The notes under the pieces are model-generated. The model saw only the letters and a list, made by a program, of their open reading frames with translations, was not told the DNA's origin and ran no database searches. A DNA stretch of 64,000 nucleotides from Williamsia sterculiae (GTDB lineage Bacteria; Actinomycetota; Actinomycetes; Mycobacteriales; Mycobacteriaceae): contig NZ_FTNT01000002.1 of the NCBI RefSeq assembly GCF_900156495.1, positions 278,359 to 342,358 on the forward strand, read 5' to 3'. Of this stretch, positions 1-8,847 are shown in pieces. The translations under genes were made by a program, and so were the position numbers. Numbering within the stretch: position 1 is the first letter of the stretch; every line of letters begins with the position of its first letter.

Positions 1-347
1 TCAACACCGTCGACGACGGTTACGCCGGCACCGCACCGGTACGCACCTACGCCCCCAACGACGTGGGGCTCTGGCAACCGACCGGCAACGTGTGGGAATG
101 GTGCGCCGACTTCTTCGACGCTCGCTGGTATCGGAACGCCGACCAGCTGGACCCGATTGGTCCCGTCCGAGGTCGGAGACGGGTTCTGCGCGGCGGGTCG
201 TATCTGTGCCACGACTCGTACTGCAACCGGTACCGGGTGGCCGCGCGGTCGGCCAACACCCCCGAATCCTCCATGGGCAACGCCGGATTCCGTACGGTTG
301 CGGTGTCGCCGACCGGACGGTCAGTGACCGACGGCGCGGGGGTGTAG
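1..347 (+). CDS. Formylglycine-generating enzyme (FGE/SUMF1 family), C-terminal part
   Basis: The reading frame is open from the left edge (first full codon at 3), so only the last ~114 residues are present. FGE oxidises the cysteine of a C-x-P-x-R motif in type I sulfatases to formylglycine, the residue they need for catalysis. The visible part carries the family pattern NVWEWCADFF, then RGGSYLCHDSYCNRYR with the two cysteines five residues apart that bind copper and act in catalysis, and the closing GNAGFR. The 3' end overlaps the convergent sulfatase by 27 bases, and that sulfatase has the FGE target motif, so enzyme and substrate are neighbours. The N-terminal half and promoter lie outside the window. 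An EgtB-like relative shares the fold but lacks this paired-cysteine motif. Confidence 0.9.
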   Translation, partial: NTVDDGYAGTAPVRTYAPNDVGLWQPTGNVWEWCADFFDARWYRNADQLDPIGPVRGRRRVLRGGSYLCHDSYCNRYRVAARSANTPESSMGNAGFRTVAVSPTGRSVTDGAGV

Positions 348-1709
348 TTCGCGCTCGTCGCCGCGGGGTCGCCGTGAGGGCAGCGACCGTCCGGCCTCCC
401 TGGCGGCGGCGGAGTTCAACTGCTCACGATGGCGGCGCATGAAATCCCTGGCCACCGCGTTGCCGTGGGCTTCGGACGGAAGAGTGTCGTTCGTCGTCGA
501 CCGCCAGCTGTGCAGGCGGTTCGCGAGATCTGCCACCACCTCCGCGTAGGCCGGGTCGTCGACGACGTTGTCGCGTTCGAACGGATCGCGAGTCAGATCG
601 TACAGCTCTCGGGGCGCGCGCGGCAGGTCCTCGGTGCCGTCGAGGGCCTGAGCCGAGAGGCTGTCCCGGATGTCCAACGGCATGCTCAACGCCGGTCGAT
701 CGGCGTAGTTCTCGATGTAGCTGTGGGTTCGGGTCCGCACGGCCCGGATGGGATCGAAGTTGTCGTGATAGGTCTTCTCGGTGAAGACCTCTCCGCGTAC
801 GGTCGCTGCGTCCACACCCGCGAGGAGTGCCTCGGCGTGTGAATAGCCCTCGATGTCATCGGGTATCGGCGCTCCCAACAGGTCGAGCACGGTGGGGGCG
901 AGGTCCACGCCGCTGAACAGGTCGTCGTACACGTAGGGTGCGACACCGCGTCGGGCGGGCGGGCGGATGATCAACGCCACTCCGGTCCCGGGCGCGTACA
1001 GCGTGGATTTCGCGCGGGGAAAGGCGAGCCCGTGGTCGGTGATGAACACGACCCACGTGGTCTCCGCCAGACCCAGTTCTCCCACTGTGTGCAACAGTCG
1101 GCCGACCGCCGCGTCGGCTTTCTCGATCGACCCGTGCAAGCCGGCGACGTCCTCGCGGACCGGGCGACTGTCCTCGAGGAAGTCGGGCACGACGACGCGG
1201 TCGGGATCGGCATGGTGGTACTGGTCGGCCGGGTAGGGCCGATGCGTCTCGAAGAAGCCCGCCGTCAGGAAGAAGGGCCGGTCGTCCGCCCGTTCGGCGC
1301 GATCCCGTAGCCACTGTTGTGACAATGCGACCACGTGGTCGCATTGGGAGTCCGAGACATCCACCTCGTCGAAGCCGATGCTGGTCGGGTCGCTGGACTC
1401 GTGCTGCATGCCGAACAACGCGGTCTGATAACCGCGATCTCGCAGCCTCTCGGGCAGCGTGGCGACGTCGTCGTGGTACTCGAACCCGTGGTGTGCCAGA
1501 CCGGTCAGTCCGTTGCTGTGCGGGTAGCGACCGGTGAACAACGAGCCGCGGGCCGGTGAGCAGAGCGGGGCGGTGGAGTGGGCGTCGGCGCAGCGGATAC
1601 CCGACGCCGCCAGCGCGTCCATCACCGGACTCGACACGCCGGCCGCACCGTAGCAACCGAGGTGTCGACCCAGATCGTGCCAGTGGATGAACAGGACGTT
1701 CTCGGACAT
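321..1709 (-). CDS. Type I (formylglycine-dependent) sulfatase
   Basis: Hydrolase of sulfate esters; substrate not predictable. The start chosen is the ATG at 1709, preceded by GAGGAG at a good distance; a longer frame to 1766 lacks such a site. It gives 462 residues. Near the N-terminus FIHWHDLGRHLGCYG fits the metal-binding start of the alkaline phosphatase superfamily, followed by LCSPARGSLFTGRYP, the C-S-P-A-R sulfatase signature whose cysteine becomes formylglycine. FITDHGLAFPRAKSTLY supplies further conserved metal and active-site residues. No signal peptide is seen, so a cytoplasmic enzyme is likely. It converges on, and overlaps by 27 bases, the gene for its presumed activating enzyme. 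An arylsulfatase/heparan N-sulfatase-like subgroup is probable but unproven. Confidence 0.88.
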   Translation of the reverse strand: MSENVLFIHWHDLGRHLGCYGAAGVSSPVMDALAASGIRCADAHSTAPLCSPARGSLFTGRYPHSNGLTGLAHHGFEYHDDVATLPERLRDRGYQTALFGMQHESSDPTSIGFDEVDVSDSQCDHVVALSQQWLRDRAERADDRPFFLTAGFFETHRPYPADQYHHADPDRVVVPDFLEDSRPVREDVAGLHGSIEKADAAVGRLLHTVGELGLAETTWVVFITDHGLAFPRAKSTLYAPGTGVALIIRPPARRGVAPYVYDDLFSGVDLAPTVLDLLGAPIPDDIEGYSHAEALLAGVDAATVRGEVFTEKTYHDNFDPIRAVRTRTHSYIENYADRPALSMPLDIRDSLSAQALDGTEDLPRAPRELYDLTRDPFERDNVVDDPAYAEVVADLANRLHSWRSTTNDTLPSEAHGNAVARDFMRRHREQLNSAAAREAGRSLPSRRPRGDERELHPRAVGH

Positions 1710-1956
1710 CGATCTCCTCGTGGTGTGGACGGCGGCGGCGTCGGGACCCGGCACCAAAGGCTCCATGGTTCACGATCTCCACGACACCGACCACTTTGCG
1801 GTCATCGTGGGCGAAAAGGGGTGACGCTCGGCGGGGCGACCGCGACGACTCTGCTCAACACTGCCGCCCGCCGTTGGTTGGGTACTCTGTCACGGACTCG
1901 TTCGCACAGGTGTTTACCCGGTATGTTCAGGTGACCGATAACACGGGGAGAGTTCG

Positions 1957-4398
1957 ATGGGAGATGACCGCCGCGCGCCGTACACCGGTACGGATGTCCC
2001 ACCGGTCGCCCCGGAGGCGGACGCCGCGGCCCTCGCAGAGCGCTACCGACTGCTGCTGGAGTTCAGTCTGGATGCGATCGCCATCCATCAGATGGGCACG
2101 ATCGTCTACGTCAACGCGGCCGCGGTGCGGTTCGCCGGTGTCGCTGACCAGGCGTCGCTGGTGGGCCGCAAGATCGTGGATTTCGTCCACCCCGACTCCT
2201 TACCGGCGATGACCGAGCGTCTCGCGACCCTCGGTCGCGCGGTCAATGCGTCGATCGGGCCTCACGAGGTCACGATGCTCGACGGCCACGGCGTCGCCAT
2301 CGACATGGACGTCACCTCGGTACGCACGGTATGGGACGGCCGCCCGGCTCATCAGGTGATCCTGCGCGACCTCGCACCGCAGAAGGCCGCGGCCGTACTC
2401 CATCAGGCGGCGCTGGTGGACCATGTCAGCGACGCCGTGATCGGGGTGAATTCCGGCAACGTGATCCGGGTCTGGAACTCGGCGGCCCATCGTATGTACG
2501 GCATCGCGAGCGCTGACGCCATCGGTCGACCCATCACGGAGGTCGTGGGCGCGGACACCGACGCCGATGCGGTGATCGCTCTCGGCGGGACGTTGGACAC
2601 CGTGCACCACCGGGCCGACGGCACCCCTCTCACGGTACGGCTGGCGGCCACGGAGATGCCCGACGGCTATCTGTTGGTGGCCAAGAAGGACACCTCGCAG
2701 CGACCGTTGTACGAGCGACTGGGGACCATCCTCGCCTCGCTGCAGGAGGCAGTGGTGCTGATCGCCGACTCGGGCACCATAGAGTTGGCCAATCCAGCCG
2801 CGTTGCGCATCCTGGACCTGCCGCCGTCGTCGGTGCCGGGGGTCGACATCAGATCATTGTCGCTGAGGTTTCGAACCGCCGGGAGACTCGACGAGGGTGT
2901 GGACGACACCGCGACGGATGTCCGCCCGATCCTCGAGGCGCTGGCCAAGGGCGGCGGGTTCAGCGACCGTACGGTCTCACTCCGTCGCGGGGGCGGTACG
3001 ACCGCCTGGTTGTCCTGCAGTTGTCAGGTAGCAGATCTGGACGGCCCCTCTGCCGCGGCGATCGTGTCGTTCGTCGACATCACCGAGCGTCACCTGACGG
3101 CGGCCCGACACGAGTGGGATGCGACCCACGACGCGTTGACCGGACTGATCAACCGGGCGGGAATTCTCGCCCACCTGGATGCTCTGCTCGGCAGCGATAC
3201 GTCGGAGGGTCGCAGCGCCGTCTACTTCCTCGATCTGGACAACTTCAAGATCGTGAACGACTCGCTCGGGCACAGTGTCGGTGACGTCATGCTGCAGATC
3301 GTCGGTGACCGGCTACGGCGAAGCGTCCCCGAGGGCGGGGTGGTCGGCAGGCTGGGTGGCGACGAGTTCGTGGTGGTGGCACCACTGCCCGACGTCGAAC
3401 CCCAGGCCATCGATGACGAGGTGCGACGCCTCCACGACGCCTTGACACCACCCATCGAGGTCGCGGGCCGCGCCGAGCGCATCTCGGCCAGTATCGGTGT
3501 CGCCGCTGTCGAACCCGACGACATCCGGAGCAGCGTGGACCTGCTGCGTGACGCGGACATCGCACTGCTGCAGGCCAAGTCGTCCGACCGGATCTCATAC
3601 GCGCGTTTCACCGTCGAACTGCGTCAGCACCTACAACGTCGGCAGATCCTCGAGCAGGACATGCGTGCGGCGCTGGCGGACAACAGCGACGAACTGCAGC
3701 TGGCCTATCAACCCATCTATGACCTGTCGACCATGCGGCCGGTGGCCGCCGAGGTTCTGATCCGTTGGCAGCACCGCACCCTCGGCGCGGTGTCGCCCGC
3801 GGAGTTCATCCCGCTGAGCGAACAGACGGACCTGGTGGATCGCGTCGGTGAGTTCGTGATGCGCAACGCCCTGACCGATCTGGTACGTGACGACTGGATG
3901 TACGGACTGCTCTGTGTGAACGTGTCCCGTCGGGAGTTGTCCGACACCGCCGTGTTGACGAGAATTCTGGATCTGCTCGACACCACGGGTTTTCCCGCCG
4001 ACAGGCTGTGCATCGAGGTCACCGAGAGTGCGGTGACCGATGCGCCGACGACAACCCGCACCGTGCTGAACACTCTGCGTGAGCACGGGATAAAGATCGC
4101 GATCGACGACTTCGGGATCGGTTCGTCGTCCCTCAACCAGCTGTACCGGTTGCCGCTGGACATCATCAAGGTGGCACAGCCGTTCGTCGCCGACCTCGGC
4201 GAGTCCGATCACGCACGGGCCATCATGTCGGGAATCGTCGGCATGGCGCACGCCACCGGACTGACCGTCATCGCGGAGGGAGTGGAGACCACCGATCAGC
4301 TCGCCACCGTGGTGGACCTCGGATGCGATCAAGCGCAGGGTTACTACTTCTGCAGGCCCAGTCCCATCGAGACCCTCACCGAGATCTACCGAGGCTGA
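1957..4398 (+). CDS. PAS-PAS-PAS-GGDEF-EAL cyclic-di-GMP protein
   Basis: An 813-residue soluble sensor-type protein. Residues ~25-390 contain three PAS-like segments (for example LLEFSLDAIAIHQMGTIVYV near 30-50). A diguanylate cyclase domain follows with an intact GGDEF at 467-471 inside GRLGGDEFVVVAP. The phosphodiesterase domain begins with EVL at about 599 in place of EAL and keeps CIEVTES, the metal-binding pair in IDDFGIGSS (D717, D718), the lysine of DIIKV and EGVET. Both domains therefore look catalytically competent, so the protein may make or break c-di-GMP or be allosterically biased. No membrane segment is visible. A -10-like TATGTT lies at 1922-1927 and a GGAGAG site precedes the ATG. 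The msrC-like gene 39 bases downstream has its own promoter. The signal sensed by the PAS domains is unknown. Confidence 0.92.
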   Translation: MGDDRRAPYTGTDVPPVAPEADAAALAERYRLLLEFSLDAIAIHQMGTIVYVNAAAVRFAGVADQASLVGRKIVDFVHPDSLPAMTERLATLGRAVNASIGPHEVTMLDGHGVAIDMDVTSVRTVWDGRPAHQVILRDLAPQKAAAVLHQAALVDHVSDAVIGVNSGNVIRVWNSAAHRMYGIASADAIGRPITEVVGADTDADAVIALGGTLDTVHHRADGTPLTVRLAATEMPDGYLLVAKKDTSQRPLYERLGTILASLQEAVVLIADSGTIELANPAALRILDLPPSSVPGVDIRSLSLRFRTAGRLDEGVDDTATDVRPILEALAKGGGFSDRTVSLRRGGGTTAWLSCSCQVADLDGPSAAAIVSFVDITERHLTAARHEWDATHDALTGLINRAGILAHLDALLGSDTSEGRSAVYFLDLDNFKIVNDSLGHSVGDVMLQIVGDRLRRSVPEGGVVGRLGGDEFVVVAPLPDVEPQAIDDEVRRLHDALTPPIEVAGRAERISASIGVAAVEPDDIRSSVDLLRDADIALLQAKSSDRISYARFTVELRQHLQRRQILEQDMRAALADNSDELQLAYQPIYDLSTMRPVAAEVLIRWQHRTLGAVSPAEFIPLSEQTDLVDRVGEFVMRNALTDLVRDDWMYGLLCVNVSRRELSDTAVLTRILDLLDTTGFPADRLCIEVTESAVTDAPTTTRTVLNTLREHGIKIAIDDFGIGSSSLNQLYRLPLDIIKVAQPFVADLGESDHARAIMSGIVGMAHATGLTVIAEGVETTDQLATVVDLGCDQAQGYYFCRPSPIETLTEIYRG

Positions 4399-4437
4399 AC
4401 GCTGGATCGCCGATATGCGCCTGGGTAGGCTGGGCTC

Positions 4438-4923
4438 ATGTCGTTCAGCGTCCCCGAACTCGACGGAACCGTTGCCGAGCAATATGCGCAACTGGCGACC
4501 TATGCCAAGGCTGTGGTCGACGGTGAACACGACCGAATTGCCAACGCCGCGAACATCTCAGCGATGGTGTACCACTCCCTGCCGAACCTCAATTGGGTCG
4601 GCTTCTACTTCTACGATGGTGTCGAGTTGGTTGTCGGACCGTTCCAGGGGCGGCCGGCGTGCGTGCGGATCGCACTGGGGCGCGGCGTATGTGGCACGGC
4701 GGCTCGAACAGGGGAGACGCAGCGCGTACCCGACGTGCATGCGGTCGCCGACCACATCGCCTGTGATGCCGAGACCCGGTCGGAGTTGGTGGTGCCGTTG
4801 TTCGACGGGGAGGCACTCATCGGGGTGTTCGACCTCGACAGTCCGTTGGCCGATCGATTCACCGCAGATGATCAGAGCGGGTTGGAACAGATCGCCCAGA
4901 TCTTCCTCGCCTCGTCGAACTGA
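4438..4923 (+). CDS. msrC: Free methionine-(R)-sulfoxide reductase (GAF domain)
   Basis: Reduces free L-methionine-(R)-sulfoxide in the cytosol as oxidative repair. The 161-residue protein is a single GAF domain. Cysteines at 75, 85 and 109 (PACVRI, GRGVCGTAA, HIACDAET) have exactly the 10- and 24-residue spacing of the catalytic/resolving cysteines of Escherichia coli fRMsr (Cys84, 94, 118). NLNWVGFYFYDG and FDLDSPLADRF are also typical of the YebR group. A -10-like TAGGCT lies at 4426-4431, six bases before the ATG, so the mRNA is probably leaderless. The gene is followed by a strong hairpin terminator facing the convergent monooxygenase gene. Confidence 0.92.
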   Translation: MSFSVPELDGTVAEQYAQLATYAKAVVDGEHDRIANAANISAMVYHSLPNLNWVGFYFYDGVELVVGPFQGRPACVRIALGRGVCGTAARTGETQRVPDVHAVADHIACDAETRSELVVPLFDGEALIGVFDLDSPLADRFTADDQSGLEQIAQIFLASSN

Positions 4924-4939
4924 CGAGCAACCGCCGTCA

Positions 4940-4983
4940 CGACATCCCCGCCGACCATCCGGTGTCGGTCGGCGGGGATGTCG
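4940..4983. terminator. Bidirectional hairpin terminator
   Basis: A 17-bp perfect stem (4940-4956 with 4967-4983, starting CGACATCCCCGCC) and a 10-base loop fill the gap between the convergent msrC and monooxygenase genes. No T-run follows, as is common for actinobacterial terminators. Confidence 0.75.
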
Positions 4984-4990
4984 AGCGCTG

Positions 4991-6349
4991 TCAGCCCGCG
5001 AGTGCGGTTGACTTGGTCGAGAACTCGCCCGCGGGGACGAACCTGGCCAGCACGTCGTCGGCGGGCTCGCCCGCGACAGCGGTGATGAAGCCGAGCACAT
5101 CGTCACGGGTCTTCAAGGTGAGCAACGGATTCGGTTCGGACAGCAGCCCGAACAATGCGGACGCGACATCGGTGTTGACCGCGGCGGCGGGGAACGCGAG
5201 CTCGAGGTGATCGGCGTAATCCGGGTCACCGAGGAACAGGCGGGTCACCTCAGTGGCTGCGTGTCCTCGTCGCTCCCAGTGCTTCTCGAACTCATCACGC
5301 AGCCAGTCTGCGGTGAAGTCTCCATCGTGGGCCGAAGCGGCCTTGACGAGTTCGGCCACCTGGATGAGCGCGTTCTGTGCGCCCTGTCCTGCGACCGGGT
5401 CGACGGCGATCGCGGTGTCGCCGATGGCCGCGACGACATGCCCGTTCTCGGTCACACCCACGGCCTCGCGAACGGCAGGGGTCACCGCCCCCTTGATCCA
5501 GGAGTGCGGGTCCGACTCGATCGTCTGCAGCTTCTCGACCTCGGCCACGTCGTGCGGGAAGTAGGTGCGGTACAGGTCGAGAAAGGTCTCCCGGGCCGAT
5601 GCGGCGTCGGTCACCGCTCGGAACTTGTCCGCCCACTCACCGTCTGTCTTCGCGAAGCCGATGAACGACCAGGTCAGTCCCTCGTCCTTGTGCTGGAACG
5701 GGCCCAGCCACGCCTCACCGTTCTGCGCGTCGAGGTTGAACAGATCTTGCCGACCGCCGAGTCGATTGCGGTAGTCGAACACGTCGTCGCCCTGGTCGAG
5801 TCCCTTGAGGGTGACCTGCAACAACTGGCGCTGTGGGCGGTCGTAGTGGCTGCGTGCGGGGTCGATCGGGAACAGCGAGGAGAGACCGCCCTTTCCGGTG
5901 GCGACCAGGGTCAGGTCGTGGTCTGCGGCGATGGCGTCGAGTGCTTGAGCGTCCACCGTGCGGACCTCGAACTTTCCGCCACGATCGAGGAAGCGCCCGA
6001 TACGGTCGTCGGAGCGCAACCGGACGTCCACCGCCTGGGCCTCGTACCCGAAGTCGGGGTTGAACTGCAGGACGTCGGCACGTTCGTCGCCGTCACCGGA
6101 ATAGAGGCGGGCGCTGATGCCGGTGGTGTTGCCGTATTGGTAGATGTCCTCGATGATCTGGGCGTCCCATTCGCGTGACTTGCCGAAGAGGACGGCCACC
6201 CCGGTGGGGGGCACGTCGTTGCGCAGACTCGCCCGCTCCCGGTCGCTGTAGAGCGTGACGTCGAACCCGGCGTCGAGCAGACCGAGTGCGGCGCTGCTGC
6301 CTGCGATTCCGGCGCCGATGACGGCCGCCGAGCGCTGAGATTCGGACAT
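4991..6349 (-). CDS. StyA-type FAD monooxygenase (styrene/indole monooxygenase family)
   Basis: A 452-residue flavoprotein predicted to epoxidise or hydroxylate an aromatic alkene or indole using reduced FAD from a separate reductase. The N-terminus has the FAD Rossmann motif AVIGAGIAGSSAALGLLDAG, then PPTGVAVLFG and a C-terminal FAD element AIGDTAIAVDPVAGQGAQNA; the overall pattern is that of the styrene/indole monooxygenase oxygenase subunit. The ATG at 6349 is chosen because GAGAGGAA precedes it; upstream in-frame starts run into the kynureninase gene. No StyB-like flavin reductase gene is in the window. It is divergent from kynureninase, with 110 bases between the starts that contain the palindrome CGTTCGAACG (6364-6373). 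A role in indole or tryptophan-derived chemistry is suggested only by this neighbour. Confidence 0.82.
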   Translation of the reverse strand: MSESQRSAAVIGAGIAGSSAALGLLDAGFDVTLYSDRERASLRNDVPPTGVAVLFGKSREWDAQIIEDIYQYGNTTGISARLYSGDGDERADVLQFNPDFGYEAQAVDVRLRSDDRIGRFLDRGGKFEVRTVDAQALDAIAADHDLTLVATGKGGLSSLFPIDPARSHYDRPQRQLLQVTLKGLDQGDDVFDYRNRLGGRQDLFNLDAQNGEAWLGPFQHKDEGLTWSFIGFAKTDGEWADKFRAVTDAASARETFLDLYRTYFPHDVAEVEKLQTIESDPHSWIKGAVTPAVREAVGVTENGHVVAAIGDTAIAVDPVAGQGAQNALIQVAELVKAASAHDGDFTADWLRDEFEKHWERRGHAATEVTRLFLGDPDYADHLELAFPAAAVNTDVASALFGLLSEPNPLLTLKTRDDVLGFITAVAGEPADDVLARFVPAGEFSTKSTALAG

Positions 6350-6459
6350 GGTGGTGTTCCTCTCGTTCGAACGCTGGTCGACTGAAGACTGCCGTCGGTC
6401 CGCCGGCAGCAGAAGGGTTTGCGGCACGGTGATTCGGACTGCCCGAGTAGCCTGATGCG

Positions 6460-7698
6460 ATGACCGAGGCGGGGAGTGACCGGGCGCGGGTACTCGATGC
6501 GGAGGATCCGTTGCACCACCTCGTCGACGAGTTCGTCGCCGGTGGTGATGTGATCGCGTACCTGGACGGCAACTCACTGGGGCGGCCCACGCGGAACACA
6601 GCTGGACGGGTACGGGATTTCATCGACGGCGAGTGGGGCGGCCGCCTCATCCGCGGATGGGACGAGTCGTGGTTCGAGCTGCCGCTCACCCTCGGCGACC
6701 GGATCGGTGAGGCCGTGGTGGGTGCGGCGCCCGGGCAGACGGTGGTCGGAGACTCCACGACCGTTCTGCTCTACAAGTTGGCGCGGGCCGCATGGGATCT
6801 GAACCAGGGACGTACCGAGATCGTCATCGACCGCGACAACTTCCCGACCGATCGCTACCTGATCGAGGGCATCGCCGCGGAGACCGGTGCGACGGTCCGC
6901 TGGATCGATGCGGAACCTAGAGGTGGTGTGACCGCCGACGACCTCGACGCCGTGGTGGGGGAGCAGACGGCGTTGGTGGTGCTCAGTCAGGTCGCCTATC
7001 GCTCGGGCCATCTGCTGGACGTGCCCGCGGTGGTCGAGGTCTGCCGGCGACACGGTGCGCTGCTGCTCCTCGACATCTGCCACTCCGCCGGGGCGGTGGA
7101 GGTGGGTCTGGACGCGTGGGGTGTGGACCTCGCGGTGGGGTGCAGTTACAAGTACCTGAACGGTGGGCCGGGCTCGCCCGCGGTGGCCTACGTGGCCCGG
7201 CGTCACCTCGAGCGGATCCGCCCACCGATCTGGGGTTGGATGGGCGCGGCCGCGTCGTTCGAGATGGTGCAGGGCTATACGCCCGCGGCCGGGATTCGTC
7301 GCATCCTCAGCGGCACGCCGCCGATCTACGCGATGCTGCCGATGATGGACATGCTCGACCTGATCGAGTCCGCGACGGTGCCGGCGATCCGGGCGAAGTC
7401 GGTAACACTGACCGAGTTCGCGATCGATCTGGTCGACGGTCAGCTGGCCGACCTCGGGGTGACGGTGGCGTCGCCGCGGGATCCACGGCGTAGAGGGGGT
7501 CACATCACCATCGACCACCCGGCGGCGCAGGCAGCGACCGGTCGGCTGTGGGAGCGAGGGGTGATCCCCGACTTCCGACATCCCAACGGGATCCGCTTGG
7601 GGTTCAGCCCGTTGAGTACAACGTTCGGGGAAGTCGCGGTGGGGATCGCCGCGGTGGGTGACGAGTTACGGCGGGCGGCCGAGAGAACGGGAATGTGA
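6460..7698 (+). CDS. kynU: Kynureninase
   Basis: PLP enzyme that cleaves L-kynurenine to anthranilate and alanine (or 3-hydroxykynurenine to 3-hydroxyanthranilate). It is 412 residues, the normal length. YLDGNSLGRPTRNT near residue 33 and RGWDESWFELPL are kynureninase hallmarks; LDICHSAGAVEV supplies the cofactor aspartate region and GCSYKYLNGGPG holds the Schiff-base lysine. A TAGCCT -10 element at 6448-6453 lies six bases before the ATG, suggesting a leaderless transcript. The next gene starts inside its stop codon (TGATG), so both are co-translated. No tryptophan dioxygenase gene is nearby, so the kynurenine source must be elsewhere or external. Confidence 0.93.
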   Translation: MTEAGSDRARVLDAEDPLHHLVDEFVAGGDVIAYLDGNSLGRPTRNTAGRVRDFIDGEWGGRLIRGWDESWFELPLTLGDRIGEAVVGAAPGQTVVGDSTTVLLYKLARAAWDLNQGRTEIVIDRDNFPTDRYLIEGIAAETGATVRWIDAEPRGGVTADDLDAVVGEQTALVVLSQVAYRSGHLLDVPAVVEVCRRHGALLLLDICHSAGAVEVGLDAWGVDLAVGCSYKYLNGGPGSPAVAYVARRHLERIRPPIWGWMGAAASFEMVQGYTPAAGIRRILSGTPPIYAMLPMMDMLDLIESATVPAIRAKSVTLTEFAIDLVDGQLADLGVTVASPRDPRRRGGHITIDHPAAQAATGRLWERGVIPDFRHPNGIRLGFSPLSTTFGEVAVGIAAVGDELRRAAERTGM

Positions 7699-8471
7699 TG
7701 ATCAGAGTCACGGTGACCGGCGGTGGGGCGATGACGCTGCGTTCGGTCGTGGTCGGGCATGGCGATCCGACGCGAGTGTGGGTGCACGGCCTGGGTGCTA
7801 TGGGTGCACCGTATTACTTTGCGGTGCTGCATGAACCACAACTGCGTCACGGTCGGAACATCGTGGTGGATCTCCCGGGCCACGGACTCAGTGACCGGCC
7901 CGAGACGTTCGGGTACGAGATCGAGGACCAGGCGGATGCGCTCGCCGAGGTCATCGCCGATGTCGCCGATGGGCCCGTCGAGTTGGTGGCGCACAGCATG
8001 GGCGGATCGGTCGCCATCGTGGTCAGCCATCGGCATCCGCACCTCGTACGGTCATTGGTTCTCATCGACCCCAACCTGGACCCGCTCGTCGCGACACGGG
8101 GGCACCCCGGCAGCCGTGGTATCGCCGCCTGGACGGAGCGCGATTTCGTCGAGGCATCGGACGGCGAGATCGAGGATCTGGTGGGATCGGCGTGGTGGGC
8201 GACGATGCGGCTGGCCTCGAGGGCCGCGTTGCACCGGGCAGCGACGTCGCTCATCCGAGAGCGGGATACATCCTTCCGGTTGCTGCTCGAATGCGTTTCG
8301 TGCCCACGGTTACTGGTGTATCCACAGGCCGACGGCGACTACCCGGGAGGTGCGACGCTGACCGACGCCGGCGTCTCGCTGGTCGCGATCCCCGACTGCG
8401 GGCATAACGTGATGCTCGACAACCCGTCGGCGCTCGCAGAGGCAGTCGGGGGAGCGCGGTCGTTGGCCTGA
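7698..8471 (+). CDS. Alpha/beta hydrolase
   Basis: A 257-residue alpha/beta-fold hydrolase of unknown substrate. WVHGLGAMG near the N-terminus is the oxyanion-hole HG element, VAHSMGGSVA carries the nucleophile serine, and IPDCGHNVMLDNP holds the catalytic histidine near the C-terminus. Its ATG at 7698 overlaps the kynU stop codon by one base; a GTG at 7695 would add one residue. Translational coupling suggests a role with kynureninase. N-formylkynurenine hydrolysis is possible, but the HGGYW motif of the known alpha/beta-fold formamidases is missing, so I do not assign it. No signal peptide. Confidence 0.8.
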   Translation: MIRVTVTGGGAMTLRSVVVGHGDPTRVWVHGLGAMGAPYYFAVLHEPQLRHGRNIVVDLPGHGLSDRPETFGYEIEDQADALAEVIADVADGPVELVAHSMGGSVAIVVSHRHPHLVRSLVLIDPNLDPLVATRGHPGSRGIAAWTERDFVEASDGEIEDLVGSAWWATMRLASRAALHRAATSLIRERDTSFRLLLECVSCPRLLVYPQADGDYPGGATLTDAGVSLVAIPDCGHNVMLDNPSALAEAVGGARSLA

Positions 8472-8813
8472 CACATCACACCGCTGACCGGGTGGGGAGC
8501 CAACGGCGCAGCTGAGTGATCGGCGATGAACTGCACGCTCAGCCATCGTCTGTGAGCTGATGTGATTGCTCAACGATGAGGGCTCGACGTCGGGCGGCAA
8601 GTGCGGGTTCGAGCACAGCCGAGGGCCCTCCGCCCCGGTGCGTTTGCGCTACTTGTAGAAAGACTTTCGTGGGATGACGTGTTGGCCGCAGATGGTCGAG
8701 ACGGTTCCACGGGGTCCATCATCAGGTAAGTGGGAGATCACCAGACGCACAACGGGATCAATGGTGGTGTCCTTTGTGTAGAACTGTCACCGATGTCCGG
8801 ACACATCACACCG
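8470..8813. repeat. Pair of 14-bp direct repeats
   Basis: GACACATCACACCG occurs at 8470-8483, at the end of the alpha/beta hydrolase gene, and again at 8800-8813, 22 bases before the -10 element of the HNH gene. The copies are identical and 330 bases apart, and together they delimit the gene-free stretch. They could mark a small insertion or duplication or be protein-binding sites. Confidence 0.6.
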
Positions 8814-8847
8814 GGAATTGTCAGACCCCGTCTCTACGATCGACCTC
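8472..8847. other. 376-base gene-free region upstream of the 13E12 HNH gene
   Basis: No reading frame here looks coding on either strand, and the composition is less GC-rich than its surroundings, with stretches such as TTTGTGTAGAACTG. It is bounded by the two copies of a 14-bp direct repeat. A TACGAT -10 element at 8835-8840 serves the HNH gene. The remainder may be decayed sequence of a lost element; I recognise nothing in it. Confidence 0.5.

Noticed and set aside
7698-8471. Labelling the hydrolase after kynU as kynurenine formamidase
   Set aside because: It lacks the HGGYW motif of alpha/beta-fold formamidases and any metal site of the bacterial KynB type; the neighbour alone is not enough.
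8580-8625. Possible att-like copy of the tRNA-Leu 3' end in the gene-free region (shared GGGCTCGA and GGGCGG)
   Set aside because: Only short scattered matches; no continuous repeat long enough for an integrase core site, and no integrase gene.
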